Below are positions 54,608-63,169 of a stretch of 64,000 nt of DNA, piece after piece. How positions within the stretch are numbered: the first letter of the stretch is position 1; every line of letters begins with the position of its first letter. Source of the stretch: Stappia sp. ES.058 (lineage in GTDB: Bacteria; Pseudomonadota; Alphaproteobacteria; Rhizobiales; Stappiaceae); NCBI RefSeq assembly GCF_900105595.1, contig NZ_LT629784.1, positions 930,001 through 994,000 on the forward strand, written 5' to 3'. The translations under genes and the position numbers were made by a program. The notes under the pieces are model-generated. The model did no database searches. It was not told the origin of the DNA and was given only the letters and a program-made list of their open reading frames with translations.

Positions 54608-55258
54608 ATGCCCGCATTCGTGGAGGAGCGGTTTCCGCTCGGGATCGCCTTTGGCGCCACCGGCGGCCCGCAATGGCGCACCGAGGTGGTGGCGCTTGCT
54701 TCGGGTGCCGAAACCCGCAACGCGCGCTGGGCGGGATCACGGCGGCGATATGATGCCGGCACCGGTGTGCGCTCGCTTGCCGATCTGCAGACGGTGGCGG
54801 CCTTCTTCGAGCGCATGCACGGGCGTCTCTACGGGTTTCGGTTCCGTGATCCCTTCGACAACGCCTCCGCAACGACCGGAGACGTCCCGACTTCTCTTGA
54901 TTGCCTTCTCGCCGTAGCCGACGGGAGCGCCGACAGCTTTCCACTGGCCAAGACCTACGGCGGGGGCGACTTCATCCGCAAGCGGCCGATCACAAAGCCG
55001 GTGGCGGGCAGCGTGCGCGTCGCCCTCAACGGCGTGGAACTGGTGGAGGCGACGGATTTCACCTGCGATCCGGCGACCGGCATCGTGACGCTTGCGGCCG
55101 GGTCTCCGACGGCCGGGGTCCAGGTGACGGCGGGTTTCCGGTTCGATGTGCCCGTGCGCTTCGACACCGACAGGCTGGAACTCGGCCTGACCCATGCGGA
55201 GGCGGGGCGCGTCCCCACGATCCCGCTGGTCGAGATCGACACGGACGCGGAGGCCTGA
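54608..55258 (+). CDS. GTA g12, distal tail protein (DUF2460)
   Basis: The start MPAFVEERFPLGIAFGATGG (54608), preceded by GGGAGG, gives 216 residues. DUF2460 features: EVVALASGAETRNARWAGSRRRYDAG, then FFERMHGRLYGFRFRDPFDN, then DFIRKRPITKPVAGSVRVALNGVEL and the ending PTIPLVEI. It forms the ring at the tail end. It precedes g13 by 6 bp. Confidence 0.92.
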   Translation: MPAFVEERFPLGIAFGATGGPQWRTEVVALASGAETRNARWAGSRRRYDAGTGVRSLADLQTVAAFFERMHGRLYGFRFRDPFDNASATTGDVPTSLDCLLAVADGSADSFPLAKTYGGGDFIRKRPITKPVAGSVRVALNGVELVEATDFTCDPATGIVTLAAGSPTAGVQVTAGFRFDVPVRFDTDRLELGLTHAEAGRVPTIPLVEIDTDAEA

Positions 55259-55264
55259 GATCCG

Positions 55265-56158
55265 ATGAAAACGATTTCCCCGGAAACGGCAGCCCGGTTT
55301 TCCGGCGGCGCGACCACGCGCGCGACCTGCTGGCGGATTACCCGCCGCGACGGGCGGATCTTCGGCTTCACCGACCATGATCGCGAGATAACCTTCGAAG
55401 GCGGGACGTTTCGTCCCGATCTCGGGTTCGAGACGACGGCCGTCACGCTGGAGCCGGATTTCGCTGCAGGGAGCGCGGAGGTTGCCGGCATCCTGTCGTC
55501 GCCGGAGATTTCCGATATGGATCTCGCCACCGGGCTGTGGGACGGCGCGGCGGTCGAGGTTTTCGCGGTCGACTGGCAGGACCCCGAGGCGCGCGTGCTG
55601 ATGCGCCGCGCCGAGGTTGGCGAGGTCGTTCGCTCCGGAAAAGCGTTTCGGGCGGAGCTGCGCGGTCTTGCGCATCTTTTCGACCAGCCGCGCGGGCGGG
55701 TCTTTTCCCACATTTGCGATGCAGATCTGGGTGATGCGCGCTGCCGTGTCGACCTCGACGAGGGCGGGTTTCGCAAGGACGGCGCGGTGCAGTCGGCCGT
55801 CGACGGCGCGACGCTGAATGTAAGCGGTATCGACGGGCCCGAGACCGACTGGTTTGCCGGCGGGCGCCTGGAAATCGTCAATGGCCCGAATGCGGGCATG
55901 ACGGGGGAAATTGTCGCCGACCGGCTTGAAGGCGGGGTGCGGGTGCTCGCGCTGCTTGCGCCTCTCGCCGTGCTGCCGGCCCCAGGATCGGCCGTGCGCC
56001 TGACCGCCGGTTGCGACAAGCGCTTTGCCACCTGTAGCGGGAAGTTCTCCAATACGGAGAACTTCCAGGGCTTCCCGCATATGCCCGGCGCGGATTTCGC
56101 ACTCGCCTATCCAAGCCGGGGCGCCGCCGAAAACGACGGCGGCCCGCTCGTCGATTGA
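55265..56158 (+). CDS. GTA g13, baseplate hub protein (DUF2163)
   Basis: This 297-residue protein has the DUF2163 core: TTRATCWRITRRDGRIFGFTDHD, then FETTAVTLEPDFAAGSAEVAG, then VFSHICDADLGDARCRVD, then LTAGCDKRFATCSGKFSNTENFQGF. The spaced Cys (CDADLGDARC and CDKRFATC) are typical and bind an Fe-S cluster in the RcGTA hub structure. It precedes g14 by 36 bp. Confidence 0.92.
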   Translation: MKTISPETAARFSGGATTRATCWRITRRDGRIFGFTDHDREITFEGGTFRPDLGFETTAVTLEPDFAAGSAEVAGILSSPEISDMDLATGLWDGAAVEVFAVDWQDPEARVLMRRAEVGEVVRSGKAFRAELRGLAHLFDQPRGRVFSHICDADLGDARCRVDLDEGGFRKDGAVQSAVDGATLNVSGIDGPETDWFAGGRLEIVNGPNAGMTGEIVADRLEGGVRVLALLAPLAVLPAPGSAVRLTAGCDKRFATCSGKFSNTENFQGFPHMPGADFALAYPSRGAAENDGGPLVD

Positions 56159-56194
56159 CCGGCGGGCGCGGATCGGCACAGGGGAGACACCCAG

Positions 56195-56638
56195 ATGACC
56201 ACACGCGACTGCATCCTGCGCGAGGCGCGGGGCTGGATCGGCACGCCCTATCGCCACCAGGCGAGTTGCAAAGGCGCGGGCGCCGATTGCCTGGGACTGG
56301 TGCGCGGGGTCTGGCGCGCGCTTTATGGGGGAGAGCCGGAACGCCCGCCGCCCTACACGCGCGGCTGGGCGGAAGAGGGCGGGGCGGATACGCTTCTCGC
56401 TGCGGCGTGCCGACACATGCGCGAGGTCGCGCCAAATGCGGCCGGCCCCGGCGACCTGTTGCTGTTTCGCTGGCGCGACGGCGCGCTGGTGAAACACGCC
56501 GCGATCCTCAGCGGCCCGGCGAAGATGATCCATGCCTATGAAGGGCTTTGCGTGACCGAAAGCCCGCTCGTGCCCGCCTGGCGGCGGCGCATCGTTGCGG
56601 CCTTTCTCTTTCCCGAGGTGGACCCATGGCAACCCTAG
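56195..56638 (+). CDS. GTA g14, NlpC/P60 cell-wall peptidase
   Basis: This 147-residue peptidase cleaves peptidoglycan cross-bridges during particle entry. The catalytic Cys lies in GADCLGLVRGVW and the His in VKHAAILSG; IGTPYRHQASCKGAG precedes the active site. GGGAGA upstream marks the ATG. It overlaps g15 by 13 bp. Confidence 0.92.
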   Translation: MTTRDCILREARGWIGTPYRHQASCKGAGADCLGLVRGVWRALYGGEPERPPPYTRGWAEEGGADTLLAAACRHMREVAPNAAGPGDLLLFRWRDGALVKHAAILSGPAKMIHAYEGLCVTESPLVPAWRRRIVAAFLFPEVDPWQP

Positions 56639-59600
56639 TACTGGCGGCGGCGGGCAAGGCCATCGGCGGCGCCCTTCTGGGCGGCGCGGGGGCGCTCCTT
56701 GGGCAGGCGGCGGGAGCGATCGCGGGCTACGCGCTCGATCAGAGCCTGTTCGGCGCCACCCGCAGGGTCGAGGGCCGCAGGCTTGAGGACCTCTCCGTGC
56801 AATCCTCCGTCGAGGGTGCAAGCCTGCCGATGGTCTACGGCCGCGTCCGTCTTGCCGGCCAGATCATCTGGGCGACCCGCTTCGAGGAAGAGGTGCGCGA
56901 GGAAACCAGCGGCGGCAAGGGCGGTGGCGGCGGCCCGCGCACGACCACCCGCAGCTATCGCTACTATGCGAATTTCGCCGTCGCGCTGGCGCAGGGGCCG
57001 GTCAGCCATGTCGGCGCGATCTGGGCCGACGGAAAGCCGATGGAGATGGACGGCGTCACCGTCCGGTTTCATCACGGAACGCCCGATCAGGAGCCGGACC
57101 CGCTGATTGTCGCGCTCCAGGGACCGTCGCCCGCCTATCGCAACACGGCCTACGCCGTTTTCGAGCGCCTGCCGCTGGATCTTTATGGCGACCGCCTGCC
57201 GCAATTGACTTTCGAGATTATCCGCTCGGTCGAGCCGCTCGAAGCCATGGTGCGGGCAATGACGGTGATCCCGGGGGCGGGCGAGTTCGTCTATGCGACA
57301 TCGCCGGTCACCCGCACGGTGCGGCCCGGCGTCAGCGAAACGGTGAACCGGCATATCGCGCATGCGCCGAGCAACTGGTCCGCCTCCATCGACGAATTGC
57401 AGGCGGTCTGTCCCAACCTTGAGCGGGTCGCGCTTGTCGTGTCCTGGTTCGGCGACGATCTGCGCTGCAGCGCCTGCGAAATCCGCCCGCGTGTGGAAAC
57501 CACCGGTTCGAGCGTGCAGGGGGCAGTGTGGGCGGTCTCCGGCGAGAGTGTCGGGACGGCCGCGATCGTCAGCCTGCATGCGGGCCGGCCGGCCTATGGC
57601 GGAACGCCCGCCGATTCGAGCGTGATCGCGGCGATTCGTGACCTGAACGCCCGCGGGCTCCAGGTGACGCTGCATCCCTTCATCCTGATGGATGTTCCCG
57701 CTGGCAACGGCCTGCCCGACCCCTATGGTGGCAGCGAACAGGCGGCCCACCCATGGCGCGGCCGGATCACCGCATCGATTGCGCCGGGTCTTGCCGGGTC
57801 GCCGGAGGGAACGGCGGCGGCGGCCGGCGAGATCGCGGCCTTCGCGGGGACCGCGCAGGTTGCGCATTTTGTTCCGCAGGCGGAGGGCGTTGGATATGCC
57901 GGCCCGGCGGAATGGTCGTTTCGCCGCTTCATCCTGCATCAGGCGCATCTCGCCGCCGTCGCCGGCGGAGTCGATGCCTTTCTGCTCGGGTCGGAAATGC
58001 GCGGCCTGACAAGGCTGAGCGCCGGAGCGGGCGTCTATCCCTTCGTCGATGCGCTGCAAAGCCTTGCCGCTGACGTCAAGACCGTGCTTGCGGGCGCGAA
58101 AGTGACCTATGCGGCGGACTGGACCGAATATGGCACCCATCAGCCGGGCGGCGGCGACCTGCGCTTTCCCCTCGATCCGCTTTGGGCGGATGCCAATGTC
58201 GATGCGGTCGGAATCAACGCTTACTTCCCGCTCGCCGACGCCCGCGATGGCTCCGATCCCGGCGGCAACACCAACCCCTACGACCGTGATGTGCTCAGGG
58301 CGGGCGTGTCCGGCGGCGAGGATTACGACTGGTACTATGCCGACGATGCCGCACGCGCGGCCGGCATGCGCACGCCCATCGCCGACGGCGCCTACGGCAA
58401 GCCCTGGGTGTTTCGCGCCAAGGACCTTGCCGGCTGGTGGTCGAACCCGCATGTCGAACGGGACGCGGGCGCGGAAACGGGTGCCACGACGGACTGGGTG
58501 CCGCGCTCAAAGCCGATCTGGTTCACCGAACTTGGCGTGCCGGCCATCGACAAGGGAGCCAACCAGCCGAACCTGTTCTTTGACGCCAAGTCGTCGGAAG
58601 CCGCCTGGCCGCGCTTTTCCAATGGCGGTCGCGACGATCTCATCCAGCGCCGCGCACTGGAAACGGTGCTCGCGTGGTGGTCGGGCGCGCATCCCGGCAT
58701 CGCGGCGGGCGACAACCCGGTGTCGCCGATCTATGGCGCCCCGATGGTCGATGCGGATCACCTGTATCTCTGGACATGGGATGCCCGGCCCTTTCCCGCA
58801 TTTCCCAGTCAGACGGATATCTGGGCCGACGGTGTGAACTGGCGAGCAGGGCATTGGCTGAGCGGTCGCCTCGGCAGCGTGTCGGTTGGAGGGCTCGCGC
58901 ATGCGCTTGCCAACGATTTCGGTATTCCGGCAAGCGTCTTCGACATTGGCGAAATTGCCGGAAGCCTGGACGGCACCGCTGTGCCGGGACCGGAAACCCT
59001 CAGAAACGTGCTTGCTCCGCTTCTCGATGTCGCCGGCGCGGTCGCCGTGGATCGCGGTCCGCAGATCGCACTCCTGCCGCGCTGGACCCCGTCCGTAGCT
59101 CGTCTCGAGACCGCGCATCTGGCGATCGAACGGGAGGCTGCTGCGGCAAGCGTCCGGCGCGCCCAGGATGCCGATCTTCCGGCAGAAATCCGCATCGCCG
59201 CCCGCGACGCGGTGCGCGGACATCGTCGCTACGTCGTGTCCTCCAAGCGGCGGGAAGGGCACAGCATCCGGGTCGAGCAGATCGATCTCGCCTGCGCTCT
59301 CGACCCGGCCTTGGCGGCTGGACTTGCCGATCAGTTGATGCTTGCACGCTGGAGCGGGCGTGAGGAGGTGGAGTTTTCCCTTCCGCCCGGACGGCTGGAG
59401 CTTGATCCCGGCGATGTGATCACGCTCGTCGCCGACGCGCCTGCCGGACGGGGGCGGGATGCGGACTATCGCATCGAGGCCGTGGAGGAGGGGGCTGCCC
59501 GTCGTCTCAGCGCGCGTGCGGTTCGGGCCCCGGTCGCGCTGAGATCCCGCAGTCTGGGCGGCGAAGCGCGCCCGCGCTCGGTGGTCGCTGCGACCGGGGC

Positions 59601-60543
59601 GGCGGATGTTCTGATCCTCGATCTGCCGTTGCTGCCGGGAGAAACGCAGGCCGCATCGCCGCGTGTTGCCGCCTTCGCCGCTCCCTGGCCGGGAGCGGTC
59701 GATGTCTACCGCGTCCGGGGCGAGGGCACTCCGGTCTATCATGCACAAATCACAGCTCCCGCGCTTCTGGTGGAGACCTTGACGTCTCTGCCGGCCGGCC
59801 CGGTGGCGCGTTGGGACCGGTCGAGCGAGGTGGAGGTGGAGGTCTCGTCCGGCACATTGTCCGAGGTGTCGCGGGACCGGGTGCTTGGCGGAGCCAACCC
59901 GCTTGCGATCGTCGGTGCGGATGGAGACGTGGAGATCCTGCAGTTTCAGCGCGCCGAACTGATCGGCCCGCGCCGTTACCGGCTCGGGATGCTCCTGCGC
60001 GGGCTTCTGGGCACCGAACGCGCCGCCGCCCGTCCGGCCCCTGCAGGTGCGCGCGGCGTGCTGCTGGACGATGCGGCCGCGCATCTTCCACCCTCGCTTG
60101 ACGAGATCGGCGTGCCTTTTACCTATGCGGTGCTTCCGGCGGGGATGACGCTCGACAGCGCGGCGCGCAAGGACGTGGCTCATGTCTGGGGCGCGCGCGC
60201 GTTGATGCCTCTGTCGCCGGTTCATCTGGCGGCGGAGCGGATCGCCGGCAGCGGCGTTGTCTTCTCCTGGATACGGCGTACGCGAACCGGTGGCGATGCC
60301 TGGAACACGGTCGATATCCCGCTCGGCGAGGCGCGCGAGGCCTACCAGGCGGAGCTGCTCGATGCCGGCGGCTCGGTGCTCTGGTCGCGGGAGGCGGCAA
60401 CCCCGTCCGTGCTTCTGTCGGACGCCGAGGAGGTTTCCCTCTTCGGCGCTCCGCAGACCCTTTTCACACTAAGCGTGCGCCAGGTGTCCGATACCGTCGG
60501 CCCGGGGCTGGAGGCGCGCGAAGACCTGACCGTGCGAGCGTGA
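56626..60543 (+). CDS. GTA g15, baseplate multidomain protein (megatron)
   Basis: The start MATLVLAAAGKAIGGALLGG (56626) gives 1305 residues. After the Gly-rich helical N-terminus come VYGRVRLAGQIIWATRFEEE, a TIM-barrel-like GTA domain (DAFLLGSEMRGLTRL; VTYAADWTEYGTH; WFTELGVPAIDKG), then the hub/tail domains and C-terminal FnIII-like strands (ADVLILDLPLLPG to SVRQVSDTVG). It is the receptor-contacting and cell-wall-piercing protein of the GTA tail. Length and order match the RcGTA megatron. Confidence 0.93.
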   Translation: MATLVLAAAGKAIGGALLGGAGALLGQAAGAIAGYALDQSLFGATRRVEGRRLEDLSVQSSVEGASLPMVYGRVRLAGQIIWATRFEEEVREETSGGKGGGGGPRTTTRSYRYYANFAVALAQGPVSHVGAIWADGKPMEMDGVTVRFHHGTPDQEPDPLIVALQGPSPAYRNTAYAVFERLPLDLYGDRLPQLTFEIIRSVEPLEAMVRAMTVIPGAGEFVYATSPVTRTVRPGVSETVNRHIAHAPSNWSASIDELQAVCPNLERVALVVSWFGDDLRCSACEIRPRVETTGSSVQGAVWAVSGESVGTAAIVSLHAGRPAYGGTPADSSVIAAIRDLNARGLQVTLHPFILMDVPAGNGLPDPYGGSEQAAHPWRGRITASIAPGLAGSPEGTAAAAGEIAAFAGTAQVAHFVPQAEGVGYAGPAEWSFRRFILHQAHLAAVAGGVDAFLLGSEMRGLTRLSAGAGVYPFVDALQSLAADVKTVLAGAKVTYAADWTEYGTHQPGGGDLRFPLDPLWADANVDAVGINAYFPLADARDGSDPGGNTNPYDRDVLRAGVSGGEDYDWYYADDAARAAGMRTPIADGAYGKPWVFRAKDLAGWWSNPHVERDAGAETGATTDWVPRSKPIWFTELGVPAIDKGANQPNLFFDAKSSEAAWPRFSNGGRDDLIQRRALETVLAWWSGAHPGIAAGDNPVSPIYGAPMVDADHLYLWTWDARPFPAFPSQTDIWADGVNWRAGHWLSGRLGSVSVGGLAHALANDFGIPASVFDIGEIAGSLDGTAVPGPETLRNVLAPLLDVAGAVAVDRGPQIALLPRWTPSVARLETAHLAIEREAAAASVRRAQDADLPAEIRIAARDAVRGHRRYVVSSKRREGHSIRVEQIDLACALDPALAAGLADQLMLARWSGREEVEFSLPPGRLELDPGDVITLVADAPAGRGRDADYRIEAVEEGAARRLSARAVRAPVALRSRSLGGEARPRSVVAATGAADVLILDLPLLPGETQAASPRVAAFAAPWPGAVDVYRVRGEGTPVYHAQITAPALLVETLTSLPAGPVARWDRSSEVEVEVSSGTLSEVSRDRVLGGANPLAIVGADGDVEILQFQRAELIGPRRYRLGMLLRGLLGTERAAARPAPAGARGVLLDDAAAHLPPSLDEIGVPFTYAVLPAGMTLDSAARKDVAHVWGARALMPLSPVHLAAERIAGSGVVFSWIRRTRTGGDAWNTVDIPLGEAREAYQAELLDAGGSVLWSREAATPSVLLSDAEEVSLFGAPQTLFTLSVRQVSDTVGPGLEAREDLTVRA

Positions 60544-60585
60544 TCAAGGCCGGCCGCACTCTGTACCGGCCATCGGGAGACATCC

Positions 60586-61392
60586 ATGAAAATCAGTGAC
60601 AAGGGCCTGGCGTTCATCGCCGGGCACGAGGGGTTCGTGTCGACCGCCTACCGGGACCCGGTCGGCGTTCTGACCATCGGCTACGGTTTCACGATGCGAA
60701 GCCAGGTTTTCTCGGCCTGGTGGCGAACCAGGCACGGGCGCAGCTTGCGCATGGGCGACGCGATCTCGCGGGCGGATGCGGAGGTGATCCTGAAGCGGCT
60801 GGTGGACGAGGAATACGGTGCGGCCGTTACCGCCCGGCTCGGTTCCTTGCCCCAGCACCAATACGATGCGGCCTGTTCGGTTGCCTATAATCTCGGACCT
60901 CGGGCGTTGACCTGGCGCTGGGCGCGGGCATTGAAAGCGGGCGACCCGGGTCGGGCCGCCGCGATCCTGCGCGACAACTACAACACCGCCAGAGGCCGCA
61001 AGCTACCGGGGCTGGTGCGCCGGCGCCGGGAAGAGGCGCAATTGCTGCTCACCGGCATTTTTCCGGGTTTTGAGCGGGGAAACGAACGTGGCGCGGAGAC
61101 GGCCGGAAACGATCTGCGCATGCTCCGGACCCTCGGCTATGCGCAGGACGACTTGGAGGCGGCAACGCGCGCCTTTCAGCGCACCAACCCGCCGCTTGCC
61201 GTTGATGGTCTCTTCGGTCCGAAAACCCGCAAGGCGGCGGAGCGGCAACTGCGGGCGGCAAGCGAGAGCCGCAAGCGCGAAACGGGATGGCTCGACCTGC
61301 TCCCGGTGCTGACCGTTGTCCTCGCGCTCGCTCCCGCCGTCACTCGCTTCGCAAAGACTGCGTGGCGGCGTTTGCGTGGATTCCTGCGCTGA
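60586..61392 (+). CDS. GH24 lysozyme with peptidoglycan-binding domain and C-terminal helix
   Basis: This 268-residue protein has the GH24 catalytic triad Glu15, Asp24 and Thr30 in HEGFVSTAYRDPVGVLTIGYG. A PG_binding_1 domain (about 180-225, LGYAQDDLEAATRAFQRTNP) and a C-terminal hydrophobic helix (DLLPVLTVVLALAPAVT) follow. No N-terminal signal is seen, so it probably reaches the wall through the adjacent holin-like proteins. RcGTA lysis genes are encoded elsewhere in the genome; here they close the structural cluster. Confidence 0.92.
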   Translation: MKISDKGLAFIAGHEGFVSTAYRDPVGVLTIGYGFTMRSQVFSAWWRTRHGRSLRMGDAISRADAEVILKRLVDEEYGAAVTARLGSLPQHQYDAACSVAYNLGPRALTWRWARALKAGDPGRAAAILRDNYNTARGRKLPGLVRRRREEAQLLLTGIFPGFERGNERGAETAGNDLRMLRTLGYAQDDLEAATRAFQRTNPPLAVDGLFGPKTRKAAERQLRAASESRKRETGWLDLLPVLTVVLALAPAVTRFAKTAWRRLRGFLR

Positions 61393-61437
61393 GGCTCCCT
61401 TTTCACCCGCCGATCATTCAGACTGAAAGGAACGTTC

Positions 61438-61647
61438 ATGCGTGGCTGGAAAACCTTGTTGTTGAACCTTGGCGCGGCATCGAGCGTCGTTCTTCTGGAG
61501 ATCTTGCGCTATCTCGCCGACGTCGACTGGAGTGCGCATCTGCCGCCGCACGCCGCGCTCTGGATGGTCGTGGGAGTGAATGTCGCCAACATCGTGTTGC
61601 GTCATGTGACGTTCGGCCCGCCGGCCTGGCGGGAGGGGCGGCGATGA
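61438..61647 (+). CDS. Small holin-like membrane protein
   Basis: This 69-residue protein has two hydrophobic segments: LLLNLGAASSVVLLEILRYL and AALWMVVGVNVANIVLRHV. It has basic ends. The pair of helices and position after a lysozyme gene fit a small holin. GAAAGGAA precedes the ATG. It overlaps the next gene by 4 bp. Confidence 0.7.
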   Translation: MRGWKTLLLNLGAASSVVLLEILRYLADVDWSAHLPPHAALWMVVGVNVANIVLRHVTFGPPAWREGRR

Positions 61648-62060
61648 GCCTGGTTCTGCAATGGCTCGCCGGACCCGTATTGCGTCTGGTGCTCGCCCAT
61701 TTCGACCGGCGGATCGCCGCGCGGGGAGAAAGCGAGCGACTTTCCGCAGATCTCGCCGCAGAGGCGATCCGCGCGGAAATGGACGCAAGATCCCACGCCC
61801 GTTCCGTGCTTCTGGCGGAGCAGGGCAGCTTCTTCACCGCCGCGCGGCTTGGCCGGCTGATGTTCGTCGTGCCGCTCGGGATTTGGTGGTCGGCGGTGAT
61901 CGCCGACAGTATTTTTGCGTTTTCCTGGACCGTCGCCGCCCTTCCATCGCCGCTCGACGAATGGGCGGGTGCGATTCTCCTGTCCCTGTTTCTCGTCGAC
62001 GGCCTTCAGGGGGCTGTGCGGGCTACGCAAGCCGGGCGAGCGGGGAGTAAGGGCCCCTGA
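61644..62060 (+). CDS. Holin-family membrane protein (3-helix type)
   Basis: The start MSLVLQWLAGPVLRLVLAHF (61644), in the 4-bp overlap, gives 138 residues. The N-terminal amphipathic half has ESERLSADLAAEAIRAEMDAR. Two hydrophobic helices follow (LMFVVPLGIWWSAVIADSIF and WAGAILLSLFLVDGLQGAV). It resembles phage 3TM-holin proteins. With the previous gene it could form the release pore for the lysozyme. Confidence 0.72.
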   Translation: MSLVLQWLAGPVLRLVLAHFDRRIAARGESERLSADLAAEAIRAEMDARSHARSVLLAEQGSFFTAARLGRLMFVVPLGIWWSAVIADSIFAFSWTVAALPSPLDEWAGAILLSLFLVDGLQGAVRATQAGRAGSKGP

Positions 62061-62149
62061 GGCGTCGGTGGCTGTTCCAGCCATCGGCTTTCGGGTTCTT
62101 GAAGGGCCCGTTCATGTGCTATTCACAGGAAACCCGTTACGGATCGTGC

Positions 62150-62467
62150 ATGAACACATACCGCCCCTTCCGGCTCTGGAGAGCCTTCCTGTCCGCACTC
62201 TCGGCGTTCGCCCTCGCGGCAATGCTTGCCGTCGGCGTGCCCGCGCTCGCCCAGGCGCAATGTCTGAGCCAGTCGCAGGCGCGCGCCGCCGTTTCAAACG
62301 GTCAGGCGCAACCGCTCGGCCGCGTTGCCGGCTCGGTTCGGGGCGAAATCGTGCGCGCGGATCTGTGCCGCGAAGGTGGCAGGCTGGTCTATGTGCTTTC
62401 CGTCCTGAGCGGCGGACGTGTCGACACGCGTGTGGTCGATGCCCAAAGCGGCAATGTTCTGCGCTGA
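62150..62467 (+). CDS. Small exported PepSY-like protein upstream of the FeuPQ-like system
   Basis: The start MNTYRPFRLWRAFLSALSAF (62150) gives 105 residues. A signal peptide ends near LAQAQC. The mature part (CLSQSQARAAVSNGQAQPLG, then VRGEIVRADLCREGGRLVYVLSVLSGG, then RVVDAQSGNVL) has the short helix-strand PepSY pattern. It lies 36 bp upstream of the response regulator. In rhizobia a PepSY gene precedes feuPQ, so it is a likely signal-related partner. Confidence 0.8.
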   Translation: MNTYRPFRLWRAFLSALSAFALAAMLAVGVPALAQAQCLSQSQARAAVSNGQAQPLGRVAGSVRGEIVRADLCREGGRLVYVLSVLSGGRVDTRVVDAQSGNVLR

Positions 62468-62503
62468 CATCAGGGGATTCAGGAAAGAGGTTTTTTTGAG
62501 AAA

Positions 62504-63169
62504 ATGCGATTGCTTGTTGTGGAAGACGACAACGACCTCAACCGCCAGCTCCGCGAGGCGCTGGAGGAAGCAGGATACGTCGTCGACAGCGCGAAAGACG
62601 GCGAGGAAGGTCATTTTCTGGGTGACACGGAGCCCTATGATGCCGTGGTGCTGGACCTTGGCCTTCCGGTGCTCGACGGGCTGAGCGTTCTGGAGCGCTG
62701 GCGGCGCGACGGGCGCACCATGCCGGTGCTGATTCTCACCGCGCGGGACCGCTGGTCGGACAAGGTGGCCGGCATCGATGCCGGCGCGGACGACTATGTC
62801 GCCAAGCCCTTCCACATGGAGGAGGTCGTGGCCCGGCTGAGGGCGCTTCTGCGCCGGGCCGCGGGTCATGCGAGCAACGAGATCGCGGTTGGCGATGTGC
62901 GTCTCGACATGCGCGCGGGCAAGATCACGGAAAACGGCACGACCGTGAAGCTCACGTCCCACGAATTCCGACTGCTGTCCTATCTGATGCATCACAAGGG
63001 CCGCATCGTCTCGCGTACGGAACTGATCGAGCACCTCTACGATCAGGACTTCGATCGCGATTCCAATACGATCGAGGTTTTTGTCGGGCGTCTTCGCAAG
63101 AAATTCGACACCGGCTTGATCGAAACCGTGCGTGGTCTTGGATACCGGATCGGCGAGGCGGATGGCTGA
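62504..63169 (+). CDS. feuP: OmpR-family response regulator, FeuP-like
   Basis: This 221-residue regulator has a receiver domain with phosphoacceptor Asp51 (YDAVVLDLGLPVLDG), acidic pair VVEDDN, Lys103-type in DDYVAKPFHMEEV, and an OmpR winged helix with LTSHEFRLLSYLMHHKG and RDSNTIEVFVGRLRKKF. It closely resembles rhizobial FeuP, which controls osmoadaptation and glucan export in Sinorhizobium and iron-related genes in Rhizobium. The stop overlaps the kinase start by 8 bp. Confidence 0.9.
   Translation: MRLLVVEDDNDLNRQLREALEEAGYVVDSAKDGEEGHFLGDTEPYDAVVLDLGLPVLDGLSVLERWRRDGRTMPVLILTARDRWSDKVAGIDAGADDYVAKPFHMEEVVARLRALLRRAAGHASNEIAVGDVRLDMRAGKITENGTTVKLTSHEFRLLSYLMHHKGRIVSRTELIEHLYDQDFDRDSNTIEVFVGRLRKKFDTGLIETVRGLGYRIGEADG

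Larger units (their letters stand above)
45889..62060 (+). mobile_element. Gene transfer agent (GTA) structural cluster
   Basis: About 16 kb of co-oriented genes follow the RcGTA g1-g15 order: terminases, portal, protease, capsid, connectors, tail, then baseplate. A lysozyme and holin-like genes close it. There is no integrase, excisionase, repressor, replication gene or tRNA-flanking att-like repeat, and GC content matches the chromosome. GTAs package random host DNA and cannot transfer all their own genes. The one interruption is the antisense DUF465 gene at 54231-54470. Confidence 0.88.

Noticed and set aside
45889..62060. Inducible prophage
   Set aside because: No integrase, excisionase, repressor, replication or att-like repeats were seen; the gene order is that of a GTA.
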